Below, in pieces: positions 1-5,336 of a stretch of 5,336 nucleotides of DNA. The stretch is from NCBI GenBank assembly GCA_002427045.1, contig DIPO01000002.1, forward strand, positions 5,207-10,542, given 5' to 3'. The notes beneath the pieces were generated by a model. The model was not told the DNA's origin and did no database searches. It saw nothing but the letters and a program-made list of their open reading frames with translations. The translations under genes were made by a program, and so were the position numbers. Positions within the stretch are counted from its first letter, which is position 1. The number at the start of each line of letters is the position of its first letter. This stretch comes from Firmicutes bacterium UBA5486. Lineage in GTDB: Bacteria; Bacillota; UBA4882; UBA10575.

Positions 1-240
1 TTCGGAGCTTTTGTTGAAATCGAAGCCGGGGTTGACGGTTTGGTTCATATTTCCCAACTGGCCAACCACCGGGTGGAGAAACCTGAAGATGTGGTTCAAG
101 TTAACGAGAGTATTAAAATAAAAATACTAAGCATTGACCCTGAGGAAAAGAGAATAGGACTTTCCCTGAAGGAAGCCCTGAATGAGATGGAGAATCAGGA
201 AGTACAAGACTACATGGAAAAACAAGAAGAGAACGAATAA
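1..240 (+). CDS. rpsA: C-terminal fragment of ribosomal protein S1-type RNA-binding protein (5' truncated by window)
   Basis: The reading frame is open from base 1 to the TAA at 238-240, giving the last 79 residues of a longer protein; its true start lies outside the window. The fragment opens with FGAFVEIEAGVDGLVHISQL, the classic S1 (OB-fold) RNA-binding signature, followed by a segment ending in DPEEKRIGLSLKEAL, which closes such a domain. A short acidic, Glu/Gln-rich tail follows. S1 proteins bind mRNA and assist translation. In Clostridia this gene is often fused behind ispH (HMBPP reductase, isoprenoid synthesis), which would suit the isoprenoid gene fni downstream, but the fusion cannot be seen here. 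A TTG at 40 lies inside the S1 motif and is not a real start. S1-domain identity is near certain; the exact gene name is inferred from context and could instead be another multi-S1 protein such as the Bacillus YpfD type. Confidence 0.85.
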   Translation, partial: FGAFVEIEAGVDGLVHISQLANHRVEKPEDVVQVNESIKIKILSIDPEEKRIGLSLKEALNEMENQEVQDYMEKQEENE

Positions 241-247
241 GTATTTT

Positions 248-254
248 AGGAGTG
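248..254 (+). promoter_or_regulatory. Ribosome binding site of the FmdB-type gene
   Basis: AGGAGTG lies seven bases before the ATG at 262, a normal strong Shine-Dalgarno placement. It sits in the 21-bp gap after the S1 gene, so the two genes are probably co-transcribed. Confidence 0.8.
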
Positions 255-261
255 AAAAGAA

Positions 262-486
262 ATGCCTATTTTTGACTTTGAATGTCAAGATTGTGGTAAA
301 TCTTTTGACAAGATGCTTTCCTACATTGACAAAGATAAGGTTCATTGCCCGGAATGCGACTCCTCCAATATAAAGCAGTTATTTTCGTCTTTTAATACCA
401 CCAGATGGGGTACGAAGACGAATAAGCTGCCAGGCCCCGATAGCTGTGGAGGATGCAGTAACAGCGGGTGTCCAATGAGGTTTTAG
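262..486 (+). CDS. FmdB-family zinc-ribbon protein
   Basis: This 74-residue protein begins MPIFDFECQDCGKSFD, the hallmark start of the FmdB/CxxC_CXXC_SSSS family of small zinc ribbons. Two CxxC pairs are visible (Cys8/Cys11 and Cys29/Cys32) and should bind one zinc ion. A Gly/Ser-rich tail carries three more cysteines (62, 65, 70), as is common in this family. Length and architecture are normal. The family was named after a putative regulator of formamide utilisation; its molecular role is not established, so no function is claimed. The ATG is supported by AGGAGTG seven bases upstream. The gene follows the S1 gene by 21 bp and ends inside a terminator hairpin, so it is probably the last gene of that transcript. 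The name does not imply a link with the molybdenum gene mobA next door. Confidence 0.88.
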   Translation: MPIFDFECQDCGKSFDKMLSYIDKDKVHCPECDSSNIKQLFSSFNTTRWGTKTNKLPGPDSCGGCSNSGCPMRF

Positions 487-508
487 GCTGCCGCTGGCAG
501 CCTTTCTT
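485..508 (+). terminator. Rho-independent terminator after the FmdB-type gene
   Basis: A perfect 8-bp GC-rich inverted repeat (AGGCTGCC at 485-492, GGCAGCCT at 496-503) encloses a GCT triloop and is followed by a T-rich stretch (TTTCTT). The left arm starts inside the TAG stop codon (484-486), so hairpin and gene end overlap. The short, interrupted T-tract may make termination incomplete. It would separate the S1/FmdB transcript from mobA-fni. Confidence 0.72.
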
Positions 509-549
509 ACTTCTAGAGCTGCTTTTTGTTCCCTTATATATAGAGGTTG

Positions 550-554
550 AAGGA
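550..554 (+). promoter_or_regulatory. Ribosome binding site that decides the mobA start
   Basis: AAGGA ends four bases before the ATG at 559. The alternative in-frame TTG at 547 follows GAGG (543-546) with no spacer, so it is unlikely to be used. The ATG also places the nucleotide-binding loop at the usual distance from the N-terminus. Confidence 0.6.
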
Positions 555-558
555 TAAT

Positions 559-1188
559 ATGAAATCAAGCGGTATTATTTTGGCCGGAGGCAAAAGTTCG
601 CGCATGAAATTTAACAAGGCTTTTGCCCGAATAACTTCGCAAACGGCCATTGAAATTATAATTAAAAAGTTTCAGGCTTTTTTTTGTGAAACCATTATAA
701 TTAGCAATGATCCGGAGGAATATCTGCACCTGGGCCTGCCAGTATTTACCGATGTTTATCCCCGACAGGGACCGGTAAGTGGTATTCATTCAGCATTGTA
801 TTATGCCAGTAATGAAAGCATATTTTTGCTGGGATGCGATATGCCTTTTATTGAAATGCAGGTGGTTGAATATATGTTGCAAAAGCTGGGGGAGTATGAC
901 AGCGTCGTTCCTTGCATTGACTCCCAACTACAACCAACATCGGCTGTCTACCATCGCAAATGCTTACCCCTGTTTACCTCTTGCCTGGAAAATCAAAGAC
1001 TGAAGTTAACCCGTATCTTCTATGAAGAAATTGATGCCCTGCTTGTTCAGGAGGAGGAATTAGCACAGTTCGGCAACCCCCGCGAGATTTTTTTCAATGT
1101 TAATGACCCCGGGGCGCTTAGTATAGCCCGGGAAATGGCAGGGAGGCTGATCCCATTAGAAAGCAACGAAAATCAGAACACCTGGTAA
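559..1188 (+). CDS. mobA: Molybdenum cofactor guanylyltransferase (MobA-type)
   Basis: MobA transfers GMP from GTP to molybdopterin, making the guanine dinucleotide cofactor of enzymes such as formate dehydrogenases, in the cytoplasm. The 209-residue product has the expected nucleotidyltransferase layout. The GTP-binding loop is at residues 8-20 (LAGGKSSRM then Lys20), followed by Asp65 with GPVSG (71-75), the metal-binding CDMPF (93-97), QPTSAVY (125-131), and the C-terminal FNVNDPGAL (179-187) typical of MobA. Length is normal (about 190-210). One oddity is Lys17 in place of the near-invariant Gly after Arg-Met in the loop. The ATG at 559 is preferred over an in-frame TTG at 547. The gene follows a terminator and its last 34 bases overlap the proposed start of fni, so translation is probably coupled. 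A relative such as MocA (CTP-using) is possible, but the sequence fits MobA better. Confidence 0.88.
   Translation: MKSSGIILAGGKSSRMKFNKAFARITSQTAIEIIIKKFQAFFCETIIISNDPEEYLHLGLPVFTDVYPRQGPVSGIHSALYYASNESIFLLGCDMPFIEMQVVEYMLQKLGEYDSVVPCIDSQLQPTSAVYHRKCLPLFTSCLENQRLKLTRIFYEEIDALLVQEEELAQFGNPREIFFNVNDPGALSIAREMAGRLIPLESNENQNTW
1140..1146 (+). promoter_or_regulatory. Shine-Dalgarno sequence for the ATT start of fni
   Basis: AGGGAGG, containing a perfect GGAGG core at 1142-1146, lies inside the mobA coding region. It is followed after eight bases by ATT at 1155, in the fni frame. No ATG, GTG or TTG lies at a suitable distance in that frame; the first is TTG at 1266. This site is the main evidence for where fni begins. 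Confidence 0.65.
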
Positions 1189-2198
1189 TAGCCAATAGAC
1201 TAAGCGATGGCCCGGTTAGCCCCGGATTTGAGGACATAAGATTAATAAATAATTCGCTACCGGAATTGAGCCTGGACGAAATCGACCTGAGCCTTAATTT
1301 CCTGGGTAAAGAACTGCAATATCCTCTCATGGTAAATGCTCTTACCGGTGGGACCGCACAGGCTTTGGCCATTAATCGGTCCCTGGCGCGGATGGCACTC
1401 AAATACAGTCTGCCTATGGCTGTTGGTTCACAGAGTATTGCCTTGGAATCTCCGGAAGCTGGTCCATCTTTTAGCATAGTTCGAGATATTAATCCTAATG
1501 GGATAATACTGGCAAATATGAACGCAGCTACCAGGGTAGAAGAAGCTCTGGAAGCTGTTAGAATGATATCCGCTGATGCACTGCAGCTACACTTTAATGT
1601 AGTACAGGAGCTTGCTATGGCCGAAGGAGACCGCAATTTCAAAGGCATAGTGGATAATGTTCGTCAGATTGTTCATGAATGTCCGGTGCCGGTTATTGCC
1701 AAGGAAGTTGGCTTTGGTTTTAGCCGGGAAGCAGCCCAGTGTCTAATGGAAACCGGAATCGAAATCCTTGATTGTGGTGGGCAGGGAGGCACGAACTTCA
1801 TTGTTATTGAAGACCAGAGAGGAGGAAATTTTGCTGGTGAATTAGATACCTGGGGTATACCCACCGCCATAAGCCTAATGGAAATATTGCAGCTACCCGT
1901 TAAGCAGGTAATAGCTTCCGGTGGAATCCGAAGCGCTCTTGATGCGACCAAGGCATTGACATTAGGGGCGGATTTGGTGGGGATGGCTGCTCCCTTGCTT
2001 AAAGCCTTTGTTTCTGGGGGTTTGGAAGCCCTGGATCAAAGCCTGAGTGGATTTTTCTACCGGCTAAAATCGGTCTTTCTCATGTGTGGCGCCCGGAATC
2101 TGCAAGAAATACGCCGGAAGCCACTGATAATTCTGGGAGAAACTGCTGAATACCTGCGTTTGCGGGGAATTGATCCCAGCTGCTGGGCTAGGCGTTGA
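1155..2198 (+). CDS. fni: Type 2 isopentenyl-diphosphate delta-isomerase, probable ATT start
   Basis: This FMN- and NADPH-dependent enzyme interconverts isopentenyl and dimethylallyl diphosphate in the cytoplasm, supplying precursors for quinones and undecaprenyl lipids. From the ATT at 1155 the product is 347 residues, close to the roughly 350 of Bacillus Fni. Visible motifs are RKxxH (residues 5-9, substrate binding), PGFEDIRLINNSLPEL, NALTGG, VGSQ, LQLHFNVVQE with Gln151/Glu152 (substrate/metal site) followed by EGDRNF, AKEVGFGF, GGQGGTNF (FMN phosphate region), WGIPTAISL and ASGGIRSALDATKAL. The frame is open upstream to a TAG at 1119, but no ATG, GTG or TTG precedes the TTG at 1266. Starting there would give 310 residues and remove the conserved RKxxH segment, and that TTG has no good ribosome site. 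ATT with GGAGG eight bases upstream is the best start. A frameshift or sequencing error near the mobA end is the alternative. The fni call is very secure; the start is less so. Confidence 0.95.
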   Translation: MRKQRKSEHLVIANRLSDGPVSPGFEDIRLINNSLPELSLDEIDLSLNFLGKELQYPLMVNALTGGTAQALAINRSLARMALKYSLPMAVGSQSIALESPEAGPSFSIVRDINPNGIILANMNAATRVEEALEAVRMISADALQLHFNVVQELAMAEGDRNFKGIVDNVRQIVHECPVPVIAKEVGFGFSREAAQCLMETGIEILDCGGQGGTNFIVIEDQRGGNFAGELDTWGIPTAISLMEILQLPVKQVIASGGIRSALDATKALTLGADLVGMAAPLLKAFVSGGLEALDQSLSGFFYRLKSVFLMCGARNLQEIRRKPLIILGETAEYLRLRGIDPSCWARR

Positions 2199-2390
2199 GC
2201 CGGCATACCAATAAAACTATCCCGCTTTTATACCAAGGATAATCCCTTCTATTTTTCCTCATTTATACCATAAGTACTACTCCTTTTATTATGAAGAAAG
2301 CATATGTTATTTCCGCATATTATCCACATAATCCAAAACAGAAAGGGAAAGCTAATTAGAGCAAATTTTCTTTAAGAAAGGGTGGAACTA
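2199..2390 (+). other. AT-rich intergenic region between the mobA-fni and sporulation-type blocks
   Basis: This is the longest non-coding stretch in the window (192 bp). It has no convincing ORF and no strong hairpin followed by a T-run, so a terminator after fni is not evident; a weak AAGG/CCTT stem (2235-2248) before TATTTTT is the best there is. It holds three ATACCA copies (2205-2210, 2230-2235, 2265-2270; the last two extended as TTTATACCA) and two GCATAT copies (2300-2305, 2315-2320). CATATTA at 2316-2322 resembles the -10 element of a late sporulation (sigma-G-type) promoter, with GAAGA (2293-2297) as a poor -35. A promoter for the downstream operon is expected here, but none can be assigned firmly. 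Confidence 0.4.
2378..2385 (+). promoter_or_regulatory. Ribosome binding site of the DUF1614-type gene
   Basis: AAGGGTGG lies five bases before the ATG at 2391. An in-frame GTG at 2382 sits inside this site and is therefore not the start. Confidence 0.7.
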
Positions 2391-3140
2391 ATGGCGAATT
2401 TCCCTTTAGGGCTAATTGCTCTGGTGGTGGTATCCATATTAATTTATTTTGGGGTGGCGCATCGGGTTCTGGATCGTTTGCGCTTAAGCGATAGAGCAGC
2501 ATTAGGGCTTATAGCCCTGATTATTGTGGGCAGCTTTATTGACATCCCCCTGAGTACCAGAGTAACAATAAATTTGGGTGGAATCATTGCAGTTGGCCTA
2601 GCCCTTTATGTGATTATCGGGGCGGGAACTGCCTTTGAAAAAATGAGAGCTGTTTTGGCAGCGGTGGTTACCGCCCTGGCTCTATTTTTGGCAGCCCGTT
2701 TCTTGGGAGCGGAACCGGAAAAAATATTTATTGACCCTATTTATATTTATCCCCTGGTGGCAGGAGTCGTGGGTTATCTGGCCGGGCGCTCCCGGCGAGG
2801 TGCCTTTTTTGCAGCTGTCATGGGGGTATTGGCTCTGGATATAGGACAATATCTTTATTTGACCCGTAGCGGAATTCGTGGAGTGGTACATGTCGGTGGA
2901 GCCGGTGCTTTTGATTCACTGATTCTGGCAGGAATCATTGCTGTCCTCTTGGCCGAATTAATTGGGGAAACCCTGGAAAGGGTTCAAGGTGGGCCCGAAA
3001 CGGAAGACAGGCCGCAGGAACTAGTAAAAAATTTGCGGGAACCTGAAGCAGCCCATAAACCTCTTCCCACTGAAGATTCTGAGAAGAACGAGAAAAATGA
3101 AAAAAGTAGTGGTGAGAACGGAGGTGCTGAAGATGCTTAA
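2391..3140 (+). CDS. DUF1614-type multispanning membrane protein
   Basis: This 249-residue protein is mostly hydrophobic. Likely membrane segments lie near residues 4-22, 36-52, 60-78, 86-104, 117-132, 137-155 and 174-192, followed by a charged cytoplasmic or external tail (about 193-249) rich in Glu, Lys, Asn and Pro. Two features recall the DUF1614 family as I remember it: a central INLGGIIAVGLALY (60-73), and HVGGAGAFDSLILAGIIAVL (167-186), resembling that family's conserved C-terminal Gly-Gly-x-Gly-x-Phe-Asp helix. Its function is unknown. The ATG is fixed by AAGGGTGG five bases upstream. The end overlaps the spoIIP-type gene by 8 bp, and that gene's ribosome site lies inside this one, so expression is likely coupled. 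Its position at the head of a SpoIIP/YIEGIA operon suggests a role in the sporulation membrane, an inference from context only. Confidence 0.75.
   Translation: MANFPLGLIALVVVSILIYFGVAHRVLDRLRLSDRAALGLIALIIVGSFIDIPLSTRVTINLGGIIAVGLALYVIIGAGTAFEKMRAVLAAVVTALALFLAARFLGAEPEKIFIDPIYIYPLVAGVVGYLAGRSRRGAFFAAVMGVLALDIGQYLYLTRSGIRGVVHVGGAGAFDSLILAGIIAVLLAELIGETLERVQGGPETEDRPQELVKNLREPEAAHKPLPTEDSEKNEKNEKSSGENGGAEDA
3120..3126 (+). promoter_or_regulatory. Ribosome binding site that decides the spoIIP-type start
   Basis: GGAGGTG lies six bases before the ATG at 3133. An in-frame ATG at 3097 would add 12 charged residues ahead of the membrane helix and has no comparable site, so 3133 is preferred. Confidence 0.8.
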
Positions 3141-4188
3141 ACGCATGCTGATTCTTTTTTTAATGGTCCTAATAGGCAGCTGCGTTGGAGGAGGTACTTT
3201 CCTGGCTGCTTATGAGGAACAGCCGCCGGATAAGTGTTTTACTTTATTGGATGAAAATAACAATGTAATTCATCAGACGGGAAGTAAAGTATATACCGGT
3301 GATGAATATATTAGTGCCAGCAATGGCAGATATAAAGTGGTGGAAATAATAGGCAACACCGCGCGCTGTAAATATCAGGGAGAAGAAAAAATGCCGGTAT
3401 TGAGCTATGACAAGAAGAGCAATGCCTGGAATTTTAACAGTAAAGTACAGCCGGTAGTTGCCGGAAAACGACCTGCGGTAGCAGTCTATCATACTCATAG
3501 CGATGAATCTTATGTTCCCAGCGATGGTAAAGAAAGCATTGAAGGCAATGGTGGTATCTATGATGTAGGTCAGGTTATGGCAAATAAATTACAAAAACTA
3601 GGATTTGAAGTGCAATACAACAAAAACAATCATAATCCTCACGATATCAATGCCTACAATCGTTCACGGAGAACTGCCGCCAGCCTGTTGAAAAAATCGC
3701 CAGATACGATAATAGATGTCCACCGGGATGCGGTTCCGGCCTCGCAATACCAGGCGCAAGTTAAGGGGAAGGATGTTACCAAAGTTAAACTGGTGGTAGG
3801 ACGAAGCAATCCCAACATGAAGAGCAATTTAGAATATGCTAAAAAAATCAAGTCCGTAATGGATAAAAAAACCCCCGGTCTTTCCAACGGAATCTTTATT
3901 GGCAAAGGTGATTACAATCAGGATCTTAGCCCGCGCGCCATGCTGGTTGAAGTCGGAGCTCATACCAACAAAAAAGAAGATGCAGAAAAAGGTATCAGCC
4001 TTTTTGCAGAAGCCCTTCCTACAGTTTTAGGTTACTCCAACAATCCTGTCAACCAGGCCCCGGCAGCCAAAAAACCGCTGTCCGGCAGTGAAAACCAGGC
4101 TGCGGGCACAACTATATTGATGATAGTAATTGTAGTGGCTGCTGCTGTCGGTGGTTACTATCTATTAAACCGGGGTACCAATAAGTAA
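3133..4188 (+). CDS. spoIIP: SpoIIP-type cell-wall amidase/endopeptidase, variant with two membrane segments
   Basis: SpoIIP enzymes cut peptidoglycan stem peptides between the two membranes of the engulfing mother cell, working with SpoIID and SpoIIM. The 351-residue product has an N-terminal signal/anchor helix (about 5-26), a small beta-rich domain (about 35-92), and a SpoIIP catalytic domain (about 114-300). The latter shows VYHTHSDESY (118-127; His120, His122, Glu125), DVHRDA (195-200), VVGRSNPN (221-228), YNQDLSPRAMLVEVG (261-275) with Glu273. These carry the metal-binding/catalytic His and Glu expected of the amidase-like fold. A Pro/Ala/Ser linker and a second hydrophobic helix (about 326-345) with a short basic tail end the protein. 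Classical SpoIIP has only the N-terminal anchor, so this may be a paralogue with a different job. The ATG at 3133 follows GGAGGTG. It overlaps the preceding gene by 8 bp and abuts the next exactly. Family is secure; equivalence to the engulfment enzyme is not. Confidence 0.88.
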   Translation: MLKRMLILFLMVLIGSCVGGGTFLAAYEEQPPDKCFTLLDENNNVIHQTGSKVYTGDEYISASNGRYKVVEIIGNTARCKYQGEEKMPVLSYDKKSNAWNFNSKVQPVVAGKRPAVAVYHTHSDESYVPSDGKESIEGNGGIYDVGQVMANKLQKLGFEVQYNKNNHNPHDINAYNRSRRTAASLLKKSPDTIIDVHRDAVPASQYQAQVKGKDVTKVKLVVGRSNPNMKSNLEYAKKIKSVMDKKTPGLSNGIFIGKGDYNQDLSPRAMLVEVGAHTNKKEDAEKGISLFAEALPTVLGYSNNPVNQAPAAKKPLSGSENQAAGTTILMIVIVVAAAVGGYYLLNRGTNK

Positions 4189-5079
4189 ATGGAAAGATAT
4201 GCTGTTGCCATTGTGGTAGGGATAGCAGCGGGTTTTCTGGACAGGTTGATTATGCTGCGCAGTGATTATCGCTTCTATCCCACCTATCCCCATGGTTATT
4301 TGACCCACCTGGCTCTGGGTTTTATCGCTGCCGGTCTTGGAGCGGTTGCCATACCAGCCATTGCCAAGCCCGATTATGTTGCAGTAACTTTTCTGGCCTT
4401 GGCTGCCCAGCAATTTAGGGAAATACGCAATATGGAGCGAGAAACCTTAAGTAAATTAGAAGAGAGTAAATTAATCCCCCGAGGGCCGGATTATATTGAA
4501 GGTATTGCCCGGGTCTTTGAAGCCCGCAATTACCTGGTGATATTAACGGCTATGGCAAGCAGTGCTGTAGCTTATTGGTGGCGATGGGAATATGCTATAA
4601 TCGCTGCTTTCCTGTGCATAGTGTTTTCCACAAAACTGATGGGTGGTTCTTATATAGGTGAAATTGCCCAGGTGGAAAAGGGGGAAATAAGTTTTGACGC
4701 CTCCATTCTCAAGGTAAACGATGTCATTATTATGAATGTAGGACTGACTGAGACCAGGAAAAAAATTATGCGAGAAGGTATGGGAATTATAATTAAACCG
4801 CGTGATGATAATGCACGACTGACCCTGGATGCACCAGGCCAGCGAATGGCTATAATCCATGATGTAGTATCAATATTAGGGAGCAAGGTGGATGTATCTG
4901 AAACGGAGCTGAGGCCCCTGGCAAGAAAACAAGTAGATAAAGGTTACCTGGCTTTGTTTTTAGTGGCCAATGAACCGGATCTGGAATACTTGATGGAAAT
5001 AATTAAAAGGGTTCCGGTTATTGAATCAACCCGGGGCACTACTCTTAAAAGCTTTTTTGGGCGAAAGGCGGCAGATTAG
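4189..5079 (+). CDS. YIEGIA-family sporulation-associated membrane protein
   Basis: The 296-residue protein contains the family's name motif: PDYIEGIARVFEARNYL (residues 100-116). Predicted membrane segments lie near 4-24, 38-60, 62-74, 113-130 and 134-150, around a charged loop (about 76-112) that holds the motif. A soluble C-terminal domain (about 160-296) follows. In that domain, PGQRMAIIHDVVSILG (216-231) followed by YLALFLV and a last helix looks like an alpha/beta ligand-binding fold, possibly ACT-like; this is my reading of the pattern, not a proven match. I recall the Bacillus homologue as YphB/SeaA, implicated in spore formation, with modest certainty. The ATG directly abuts the stop of the spoIIP-type gene (TAAATG); only a weak GGGGT precedes it, so translation probably depends on ribosomes finishing the gene before. 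The molecular function is unknown. Confidence 0.88.
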   Translation: MERYAVAIVVGIAAGFLDRLIMLRSDYRFYPTYPHGYLTHLALGFIAAGLGAVAIPAIAKPDYVAVTFLALAAQQFREIRNMERETLSKLEESKLIPRGPDYIEGIARVFEARNYLVILTAMASSAVAYWWRWEYAIIAAFLCIVFSTKLMGGSYIGEIAQVEKGEISFDASILKVNDVIIMNVGLTETRKKIMREGMGIIIKPRDDNARLTLDAPGQRMAIIHDVVSILGSKVDVSETELRPLARKQVDKGYLALFLVANEPDLEYLMEIIKRVPVIESTRGTTLKSFFGRKAAD

Positions 5080-5273
5080 TGGATAAAGGTTTTAAGGGCG
5101 GCATATTAGCCATAGTAACCATGGACAAGGATAAAGTAACTGGTGGTGGTTGTCCGGTATTTCTGGCAGTTGACCAGAAAGAACAAGAAAAGCTTGGCCT
5201 TTTCCTGGCGCGTATATTGGATGGCATAGTTCATGATCTGGAAAATGGAGTTTATTTTATTTGCCGGCATTGA
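5079..5273 (+). CDS. Small 'capping complex subunit for YIEGIA' type protein
   Basis: This 64-residue soluble protein has two visible blocks: GGILAIVTMDKDKVTGGGCP with VFLAV (residues 7-31), and an acidic helical half ending DGIVHDLENGVYFICRH (48-64). It matches, from memory, small proteins found beside YIEGIA genes that databases name capping complex subunits; the name implies a partner of the membrane protein, and I cannot verify the experimental basis. The start is a GTG whose G is the last base of the upstream TAG (TAGTG overlap), with AAAGG ten bases ahead, pointing to strict translational coupling and matched production with the YIEGIA protein. No signal peptide or membrane helix is visible, so it probably acts on the cytoplasmic face. 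An internal ATG (5121) would remove the conserved first strand and is not favoured. Confidence 0.78.
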   Translation: MDKGFKGGILAIVTMDKDKVTGGGCPVFLAVDQKEQEKLGLFLARILDGIVHDLENGVYFICRH

Positions 5274-5336
5274 GTTGCTGAAGAAGTTCTTAGTTAACTT
5301 TAGTTTGCATAAATATACCGCTCAGCTACATTAAAA

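Noticed and set aside
535..542. TATATATA as a -10 promoter element for mobA
   Set aside because: No acceptable -35 at 16-18 bases, and a start site from it would fall on the mobA ribosome site.
547..549. TTG as the mobA start
   Set aside because: GAGG directly abuts it with no spacing, while the ATG at 559 has AAGGA at a usable distance.
1266..1268. TTG as the fni start, giving 310 residues
   Set aside because: It removes the conserved RKxxH segment encoded in frame upstream and has no convincing ribosome site.
1118..1648. Long minus-strand ORF opposite fni (176 codons)
   Set aside because: It is antisense to clearly conserved fni coding sequence, shows no recognisable motif, and is a frame shadow.
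2175..2187. CCCAGC/GCTGGG inverted repeat near the end of fni as a terminator
   Set aside because: The loop is too short for the full stem, it lies before the stop codon, and no T-run follows.
3097..3099. ATG as the spoIIP-type start
   Set aside because: It would add a charged extension before the signal helix; GGAGGTG points clearly to 3133.
3244..3905. Minus-strand ORFs opposite the spoIIP-type gene
   Set aside because: They are short, without ribosome sites or recognisable domains, and mirror conserved sense coding.
5274..5336. Short tail after the last gene, with AGTTAACT palindrome (5292-5299) as terminator or operator
   Set aside because: The stem is too weak and no T-run follows; the 63 bases show nothing assignable and the next gene is outside the window.

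Overview
The window looks like chromosomal DNA of an endospore-forming Firmicute, most likely a Clostridia-class organism. I lean towards a Syntrophomonas-like or Desulfotomaculum-like relative, but this rests only on protein style, moderate base composition and gene order. The evidence for sporulation is a SpoIIP-type cell-wall hydrolase and a YIEGIA-family membrane protein with its small partner. All genes are on the + strand and very tightly packed. No mobile element, RNA gene or CRISPR array was seen.

Positions 1-1188 hold the 3' end of a ribosomal protein S1-type gene (possibly an IspH-S1 fusion, since the front is outside the window), a small FmdB-type zinc-ribbon protein ending in a rho-independent terminator, and mobA for molybdenum/tungsten-cofactor nucleotide attachment.

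Positions 1155-2198 hold fni, the type 2 (FMN-dependent) isopentenyl-diphosphate isomerase. Its conserved N-terminus can be read upstream of the first ordinary start codon. The only well-placed start is an ATT at 1155, eight bases after a good Shine-Dalgarno sequence and inside the 3' end of mobA. This start is the most unusual genetic feature in the window.

A 192-bp AT-rich gap (2199-2390) separates fni from a second block. Positions 2391-5273 hold four genes with overlapping or abutting ends: a DUF1614-type multispanning membrane protein, a variant SpoIIP with a membrane segment at each end, a YIEGIA membrane protein with a soluble C-terminal domain, and a 64-residue protein of the type I recall being named 'capping complex subunit for YIEGIA'. 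The packing suggests one transcript and coupled translation, so the products may form a membrane-associated sporulation complex. The individual families are known or named, but their joint function is not clear to me.

The S1-fni-YIEGIA order resembles the ypfD-fni-yphA-yphB neighbourhood of Bacillus subtilis as I remember it, which suggests an old conserved cluster rather than recent transfer.
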